Of a stretch of 17,937 bases of DNA, positions 16,357-17,937 are shown one piece after another. The DNA lies in NCBI GenBank assembly GCA_002702745.1, contig PABM01000031.1, positions 74,740 through 92,676 on the forward strand, read 5' to 3'. This stretch comes from Flavobacteriaceae bacterium. GTDB lineage: Bacteria; Bacteroidota; Bacteroidia; Flavobacteriales; Flavobacteriaceae. Position 1 is the first letter of the stretch. The number at the start of each line of letters is the position of its first letter. The position numbers and the translations under genes were made by a program. The notes below the pieces were generated by a model. That model was given only the letters and a program-made list of their open reading frames with translations. It was not told the origin of the DNA and ran no database searches.

Positions 16357-17010
16357 TTAATTCCCTTTTATATGATCTTTTAAAAACTTATCTAACCCAA
16401 TGTCTGTTAAGGGATGTTTTAATAAGCCCGTAATGGAAGAAAGTGGCGATGTAATTACATCGGCTCCTATTTTAGCACAATCAATTATATGCATTGTATG
16501 TCTTATTGAAGCAGCAAGAATCTGAGTGTCAAAGTTGAAATTATCATAAATTTCTCTAATTTCTGAAATTAGATTTAGTCCGTCAGTTGAGATATCATCT
16601 AGTCTACCAAGAAAAGGCGAAACATATGTTGCACCAGCTTTAGCTGCTAACAATGCTTGTCCTGCAGAAAAAACTAAAGTTACATTTGTTTTAATTCCAT
16701 TATTAGAAAAATATTTAGCTGCCTTCACCCCGTCTTTTATCATAGGAAGTTTTACAACTATTTGATTATGAAGGGAAGCTAATTCTTCACCTTCTTTTAC
16801 CATATTTTCAAAATCAGTTGCAATAACCTCAGCAGAAACATCACCATCTACAATTTCACAAATATTTTTATAATGCTGGAGAATATTACTCTGCCCTTTT
16901 ACACCCTCTTTAGCCATTAATGATGGATTGGTTGTAACTCCATCTAAAATACCTAAATCTTGTGCTTCTTTAATTTGGTCAAGATTAGCTGTGTCAATAA
17001 AAAATTTCAT
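16357..17010 (-). CDS. Small transaldolase / fructose-6-phosphate aldolase family protein
   Basis: A 217-residue class I aldolase of the short transaldolase subfamily (TalC/MipB/FSA type). It transfers a dihydroxyacetone unit between sugar phosphates in the non-oxidative pentose phosphate pathway, or cleaves fructose 6-phosphate. Visible: the opening [30 protein letters not shown] (23-36), the Schiff-base Lys87 in VVKLPM (85-90), [20 protein letters not shown] and [11 protein letters not shown], all diagnostic. Transaldolase and aldolase activities differ by few residues in this subfamily, so the reaction is not settled; Bacteroidota usually use it as transaldolase. The ATG at 17010 gives the canonical N-terminus. 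It follows the SDR gene by 53 bases; a TAAATTTA (17032-17025) is only a near match to a -7 element, so co-transcription with the SDR gene is likely. Confidence 0.93.
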   Translation of the reverse strand: MKFFIDTANLDQIKEAQDLGILDGVTTNPSLMAKEGVKGQSNILQHYKNICEIVDGDVSAEVIATDFENMVKEGEELASLHNQIVVKLPMIKDGVKAAKYFSNNGIKTNVTLVFSAGQALLAAKAGATYVSPFLGRLDDISTDGLNLISEIREIYDNFNFDTQILAASIRHTMHIIDCAKIGADVITSPLSSITGLLKHPLTDIGLDKFLKDHIKGN

Positions 17011-17063
17011 ATAAATAGTTTGTATAAATTTACGATAAAAACCACCTAATTTGTTAGTCCAAT

Positions 17064-17864
17064 TTAAAAAAGTTTTAACACTAAAAATTCAAAAACTTTT
17101 TGGGGTAAAATAAACTTCAAAATAATTCCAAACCTTTCTAAAAAAGAGCCTGAAATATATTTTTTCTTAGGATTCTTTAAATGTATGATTTTGTTAACAA
17201 GTTTTGCAACCTTTACAGGATTTGCTCCTTTTGTTATGTTTTCATTCATTTTATTCAGTGACGAATTATATTTAAATTCATAAGGTGATCCCTGAATTAC
17301 TGGAGAATGGAATCTGCCTTTTGAAATGTTGGTTAAATAATCTCCAGGCGCAATACACACAACATTTATATTAAAGTCTTTGGTTTCCATATTTAAAGTT
17401 TCTGAAATAATATCCAATGAAGATTTTCCAGCACTGTAAATTGATCTAAAAGGAGTACCTATATGACCAGCAATTGATGTAATATTTATTATTAATCCTG
17501 AATTATTTTTCCGCATGTATGGCAACACCGTTTTGATAAGATTTATCGGACCGTATAAATTTGTTTTAAAATGTTTTTCAATTTCTGCATTAGGGGTCTC
17601 CTCTAACGGTCCTGTTATACCTACCCCGGCATTATTTATTAGAACATCAATTCTTCCTTGATCTTTTATTATTCTTTGTACGCATTCACTTATTGACTCC
17701 TCAGAAGTAACATCTAATTTAATCGGTAAGAATGATATGTTTTCTAATTTCTTTAAGTCTCTACTTGAGCCATAAACAATATAGCCGTTATTTTTACTTA
17801 AATAAGTAGATATAGCTTTCCCAATTCCTGAAGATCCGCCTGTTATTAAAATTACCTTTGACAT
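17064..17864 (-). CDS. Short-chain dehydrogenase/reductase (SDR), classical type
   Basis: A 266-residue NAD(P)-dependent oxidoreductase. The classical SDR pattern is complete: cofactor loop TGGSSGIG (8-15), NNAG (77-80), and catalytic Ser130, Tyr143 and Lys147 (YSAGK). The SSR at 33-35 after the second beta strand would suit NADP, though this is weak evidence. The C-terminal region has a hydrophobic, basic end ([18 protein letters not shown]) that may associate with membrane, as in relatives annotated as retinol- or lipid-type dehydrogenases; the substrate cannot be told. The ATG at 17864 lies 13 bases after the end of the SRP RNA, so the gene has no space for its own promoter and is probably read through from the ffs promoter outside the window or from one inside ffs. 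Confidence 0.9.
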   Translation of the reverse strand: MSKVILITGGSSGIGKAISTYLSKNNGYIVYGSSRDLKKLENISFLPIKLDVTSEESISECVQRIIKDQGRIDVLINNAGVGITGPLEETPNAEIEKHFKTNLYGPINLIKTVLPYMRKNNSGLIINITSIAGHIGTPFRSIYSAGKSSLDIISETLNMETKDFNINVVCIAPGDYLTNISKGRFHSPVIQGSPYEFKYNSSLNKMNENITKGANPVKVAKLVNKIIHLKNPKKKYISGSFLERFGIILKFILPQKVFEFLVLKLF

Positions 17865-17877
17865 AATGATACAAAAA

Positions 17878-17937
17878 TGGCAAGCTATCTACATCACACT
17901 GCTACAACCGAATACCTTTGCTGTGTTCCCACCCTGG
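17878..17937 (-). ncRNA. ffs: Signal recognition particle RNA (small bacterial type), 3' part
   Basis: The minus strand carries the SRP RNA helix 8 signature: CAGG (17936-17933), a three-pair stem GUG/CAC (17932-17930 with 17925-17923) closed by the tetraloop GGAA (17929-17926), then AGCA (17922-17919), forming the symmetric loop that binds Ffh. The following GGUUGUAGCAGUGUGAUGUAGAUAGCUUGCCA-type 3' arm (broken here by position: 17909-17878) matches what I recall of Bacteroidota SRP RNAs. About 60 bases are visible; the 5' arm lies beyond the window. A run of five T follows on the minus strand (17877-17873), consistent with 3' end formation there. Confidence 0.85.

Noticed and set aside
17025..17032. 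TAAATTTA upstream of the transaldolase as a -7 promoter element
   Set aside because: It lacks the final G, sits only 14 bases from the ATG and has no TTG at the -33 distance.
1..17937. tRNA genes, CRISPR arrays, insertion sequences, integrases, replication origins
   Set aside because: I saw no cloverleaf, regular spaced repeats, transposase or integrase motifs, or clustered DnaA-box-like sites in the window.

Overview
The window reads as an ordinary piece of bacterial core chromosome from a member of the Bacteroidota, most likely a marine or otherwise AT-rich Flavobacteriales-type organism. Reasons: very low G+C by eye with A/T-ending codons throughout; no Shine-Dalgarno-like purine boxes before the starts; promoter -7 elements of the Bacteroidota form TAnnTTTG before at least two genes; a fused alpha/beta 2-oxoacid dehydrogenase E1, a 283-residue OmpA lipoprotein ending in a PKIDQFYDMIE tail, and a short SRP RNA, all familiar from flavobacteria. 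Nothing looks recently transferred: no insertion sequence, integrase, phage gene, tRNA or CRISPR array is visible.

Layout. 1-1815 (+): the 3' part of uvrA, then a LOG-family nucleotide phosphoribohydrolase 7 bases downstream. 1914-4310 (+): fused 2-oxoacid dehydrogenase E1 behind its own promoter. 4307-5314 (-): holA, convergent with E1 and overlapping it by 4 bases. 5329-7664 (+): a small stand-alone HsdR-N-type nuclease, a family 2 glycosyltransferase overlapping it by 4 bases, and an OmpA-like lipoprotein. 7681-7710: a bidirectional hairpin terminator. 7709-9964 (-): a UvrD/PcrA helicase, divergent from recG (10071-12176, +), with a perfect 16-base palindrome directly before the recG start. 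12281-14710 (+): pheT behind its own promoter. 14711-17864 (-): from right to left an SDR oxidoreductase, a small transaldolase and a YbiT-like ABC-F protein. 17878-17937 (-): the 3' half of the SRP RNA gene, cut by the window edge. No gene-free stretch exceeds about 110 bases.

How the genes relate. Four genes maintain DNA (uvrA, holA, uvrD, recG), two serve translation (pheT, ABC-F), one RNA serves protein targeting (ffs), two are cell-envelope genes (glycosyltransferase, OmpA lipoprotein) and the rest are metabolic. They look like neighbours in a compact genome rather than one pathway. I do not see a convincing new multi-gene system. The items most worth checking are the palindrome at the uvrD-recG junction, the lone restriction-type nuclease placed head to head with holA, non-ATG starts confined to three replication/repair genes, and the SRP RNA that ends 13 bases before an oxidoreductase gene.
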